A DNA stretch of 9,162 nucleotides from an uncultured Paracoccaceae bacterium. Its GTDB lineage: Bacteria > Pseudomonadota > Alphaproteobacteria > Rhodobacterales > Rhodobacteraceae. The notes under the pieces are model-generated. The model ran no database searches. It saw nothing but the letters and a program-made list of their open reading frames with translations, and was not told the DNA's origin. The stretch covers positions 1 to 9,162 of the forward strand of contig CALESR010000383.1 in the NCBI GenBank assembly GCA_937907485.1, written 5' to 3'. Of this stretch, positions 7,653 through 9,162 are shown piece after piece (within the stretch, counting starts at the first letter, position 1; the number at the start of each line of letters is the position of its first letter). A program made the translations under genes and the position numbers.

Positions 7653-7658
7653 CAGGAC

Positions 7659-8810
7659 TTGAACGATCTGAAGCAACCCCGGACAACACCCTTCGCCGAT
7701 CAGGACGGGCCGCCCACGGGCAACGGACTGCCCGCACTGATTCCGCCAGGGCCGATGCCTTCGCCGCGCCGTCGACGCTGGCCTTGGACGGTCGGCGCGC
7801 TTTTGGTGGTTGGTGCCGTCCTTGGTCTGATCTGGCAGCCTTGGGTCACCCAGCCCCAGAGGGTGAGTGTCGAGGTGGCAGCCCTCGCACCGGCAACCCG
7901 GCTTCTGGCCGTCAACGGTCGCATTGCCGCCCGGCATTCGGTGGATGTGCGCGCGCAGGCCAGCGGGGTGCTCGAGGCGCTGTCGGTTGCCGAGGGTGAT
8001 ACCGTGACCGAGGGCGCCGTCCTGGCGCGCATCGACGCCGCGACCCCGCGCGCCGTGCTGCGGCAGGCGATGGCCGGGCGCGATGCGGCGATGGTCGCCC
8101 AAGGCCAGGCGCGCGACGCGTTTTCGCGGGCCGAGGCCTTGGGCGATCTGGTCTCGCGCACTGCGTTGGACGCCGCCGCGCGCGCCCTGCAAACCGCCGG
8201 GCAAGAGGTCGCGCGCCAGCAAGCGCTTGTCGATCAGGCACAGGTGACGCTGGACCGCTACACCCTGCGCGCGCCGATATCGGGTTCTGTGCTGGTTCTG
8301 AATGTCGAGGTCGGTCAGAACATAGATCCGTCAACCGTTCTGATGACCCTCGCCGATCTGGGCGAGTTGATCGTCGAAACCGACGTCGACGAGGCCTATG
8401 CCACCCAGATCCGCACCGGTCAGCCCGCTGTGATGCAACTGACCGGCGAAGGCGAAGCCCGGCCCGGGCGGGTGGATTTCGTCTCGCAGCGGGTGGATGT
8501 GTCCACCGGCGGCTTGGCTCTACGGCTGAGTTTTGACGTGCCGGTGAGTGCGCCCATCGGGTTGACCGTGACCACGAACATCATTGTCGAACAGCGCGAC
8601 GCGGCCCTGACCGTGCCGCGAGCGGCGCTGGTGGAGGGTAATGACGTGTTCCTGATGATCGACGGGCTGGCGCAGCGTCGTGCGGTGCGGTTGATCGACT
8701 GGCCCGCCGCGCGGCTGATCGTGACCGGGGGGCTGGTGCCGGGCGACGTGGTGATCGTCGATGCCACCGGCCTGAGCGACGGCCAACCCGTGCAGGTGGA
8801 AACCCCCTGA
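7659..8810 (+). CDS. HlyD/MacA-type periplasmic adaptor (membrane fusion) protein of an ABC export system
   Basis: Adaptor that links an inner-membrane ABC transporter to the periplasm or outer membrane, 383 residues from a TTG start. Residues 1-41 are Pro-rich and end in RRRR, then a single membrane anchor at about 42-60, giving a cytoplasmic N-terminus. The first half of the lipoyl-like domain is at about 96-128 (VRAQASGVLEALSVAEGD-type pattern). An Ala/Gln-rich helical hairpin follows at about 130-198, and the second lipoyl half at 201-232 (YTLRAPISGSV, VGQNIDPSTVL). A beta-barrel and membrane-proximal region make up 236-380. An ATG at residue 33 would leave only a short tail before the anchor and cannot be excluded. 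The stop overlaps the next gene's start (TGATG), so the two are coupled. Cargo (drug, lipid, peptide or lipoprotein) cannot be told from sequence. Confidence 0.88.
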   Translation: MNDLKQPRTTPFADQDGPPTGNGLPALIPPGPMPSPRRRRWPWTVGALLVVGAVLGLIWQPWVTQPQRVSVEVAALAPATRLLAVNGRIAARHSVDVRAQASGVLEALSVAEGDTVTEGAVLARIDAATPRAVLRQAMAGRDAAMVAQGQARDAFSRAEALGDLVSRTALDAAARALQTAGQEVARQQALVDQAQVTLDRYTLRAPISGSVLVLNVEVGQNIDPSTVLMTLADLGELIVETDVDEAYATQIRTGQPAVMQLTGEGEARPGRVDFVSQRVDVSTGGLALRLSFDVPVSAPIGLTVTTNIIVEQRDAALTVPRAALVEGNDVFLMIDGLAQRRAVRLIDWPAARLIVTGGLVPGDVVIVDATGLSDGQPVQVETP

Positions 8811-9162
8811 TGCTGTATGCGCTGAAGATCGCGACGCGGTATCTGACCGCCAGCAAAGCGCAGACCGCGCTGTTGGTGCTGGGTGTTGCGGTGGGGGTGT
8901 TCATCTTCATCTTCATGTCGGCGCTGATCGGCGGGCTGGCCGAGTTCATCCTGTCGCGAACCGTGGGCGATATCAGCCACATCACCATCACCGCTGATGA
9001 CCCTGAGCCCGGCGTCCTGCTGACGCCCGAAGGGCATCTGCTGGCCGTGATCGAACCCGGTCGCGCCCGCACCGCGACGCTGGCTGAAGCCGCCACCTGG
9101 CTGCCACTGATCGAAGGGGTGGCGGGAGTGCGCGCCGTCTCGCCGCAGATTTCGGGCGCGGG
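8810..9162 (+). CDS. FtsX/MacB/LolC-type ABC transporter permease, N-terminal part (cut by window end)
   Basis: The first 117 residues are visible, and the frame runs open off the window. An amphipathic start (LYALKIATRYLTASKAQT) leads into one hydrophobic helix at about 19-44 (LLVLGVAVGVFIFIFMSAL). A periplasmic, beta-rich stretch follows, beginning VGDISHITIT and ending VRAVSPQISGAG. This layout, one N-terminal helix then a large periplasmic domain, is that of MacB-like permeases with FtsX-type C-terminal helices. Those helices and any ATPase would be downstream, outside the window. The ATG overlaps the adaptor stop by 1 nt, and AGGTGG in the end of that gene can serve as ribosome binding site. 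Known relatives include LolCE (lipoprotein release) and MacB (efflux, envelope repair); the adaptor partner argues for MacAB-like tripartite organisation. Confidence 0.85.
   Translation, partial: MLYALKIATRYLTASKAQTALLVLGVAVGVFIFIFMSALIGGLAEFILSRTVGDISHITITADDPEPGVLLTPEGHLLAVIEPGRARTATLAEAATWLPLIEGVAGVRAVSPQISGA

Larger units (their letters stand above)
7308..7658. other. Divergent intergenic control region between the regulator and the export operon
   Basis: These 351 bp separate two outward-facing genes. The left part (to about 7422) is AT-rich and carries the regulator promoter and operator. The right part holds an FNR-like palindrome and the adaptor ribosome binding site. A small inverted repeat TGCCT/AGGCA (7431-7448, 8-nt loop) is too short to interpret. 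I see no convincing small gene or structured RNA here. Confidence 0.8.

Noticed and set aside
7575..8334. Minus-strand open frames opposite the adaptor gene
   Set aside because: The products are Arg/Ala/Pro-rich with no domain, whereas the plus-strand frame has an intact membrane anchor, lipoyl halves and helical hairpin.

Overview
The window is GC-rich DNA (AT-rich only in the intergenic control regions) whose proteins look alphaproteobacterial, most likely Rhodobacteraceae (Rhodobacter/Roseobacter-type). The main evidence is the gene set and order of the sorbitol/mannitol (smo-mtlK) locus known from Rhodobacter sphaeroides, together with a dehydrogenase that matches my memory of SmoS almost motif for motif. 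The assignment is by recognition, not by a database search.

Bases 1-7307 hold one polyol uptake and catabolism locus, all on the minus strand, read from high to low coordinates. The order is a LacI-family regulator (7307-6276), periplasmic polyol-binding protein SmoE (6160-4856), permeases SmoF (4799-3933) and SmoG (3920-3090), ATPase SmoK (3078-2074), sorbitol dehydrogenase SmoS (2077-1310) and mannitol 2-dehydrogenase MtlK (1308 to beyond base 1, cut by the window edge). From SmoF onward the genes are tightly packed: gaps of 12, 11 and 1 nt and one 4-nt ATGA overlap. SmoE binds hexitols in the periplasm, SmoFG-SmoK import them at the cost of ATP, and SmoS and MtlK oxidise sorbitol and mannitol to fructose for entry into central metabolism.

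Control elements are readable. Two related 14-bp operator-like sites (11/14 identical) lie in front of the regulator gene and in front of smoE, which suggests the regulator controls both itself and the transport operon. A small hairpin with a T-rich tail follows the regulator gene. The 56-nt smoE-smoF spacer holds an 11-bp GC-rich hairpin with a GCAA tetraloop, a plausible device for making more binding protein than permease.

After a 351-bp divergent intergenic region, the plus strand starts an unrelated operon. It contains an HlyD/MacA-type periplasmic adaptor (7659-8810, probable TTG start) overlapped by 1 nt with an FtsX/MacB-type ABC permease (8810 onward, cut by the window end). Together these are probably part of a tripartite ABC export or envelope system. 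An imperfect FNR-type palindrome lies 81 bp upstream of the adaptor start.

I see no mobile element, CRISPR array, tRNA or rRNA, and no evidence of an undescribed system. This is a well-organised but conventional region whose interest is mainly regulatory.
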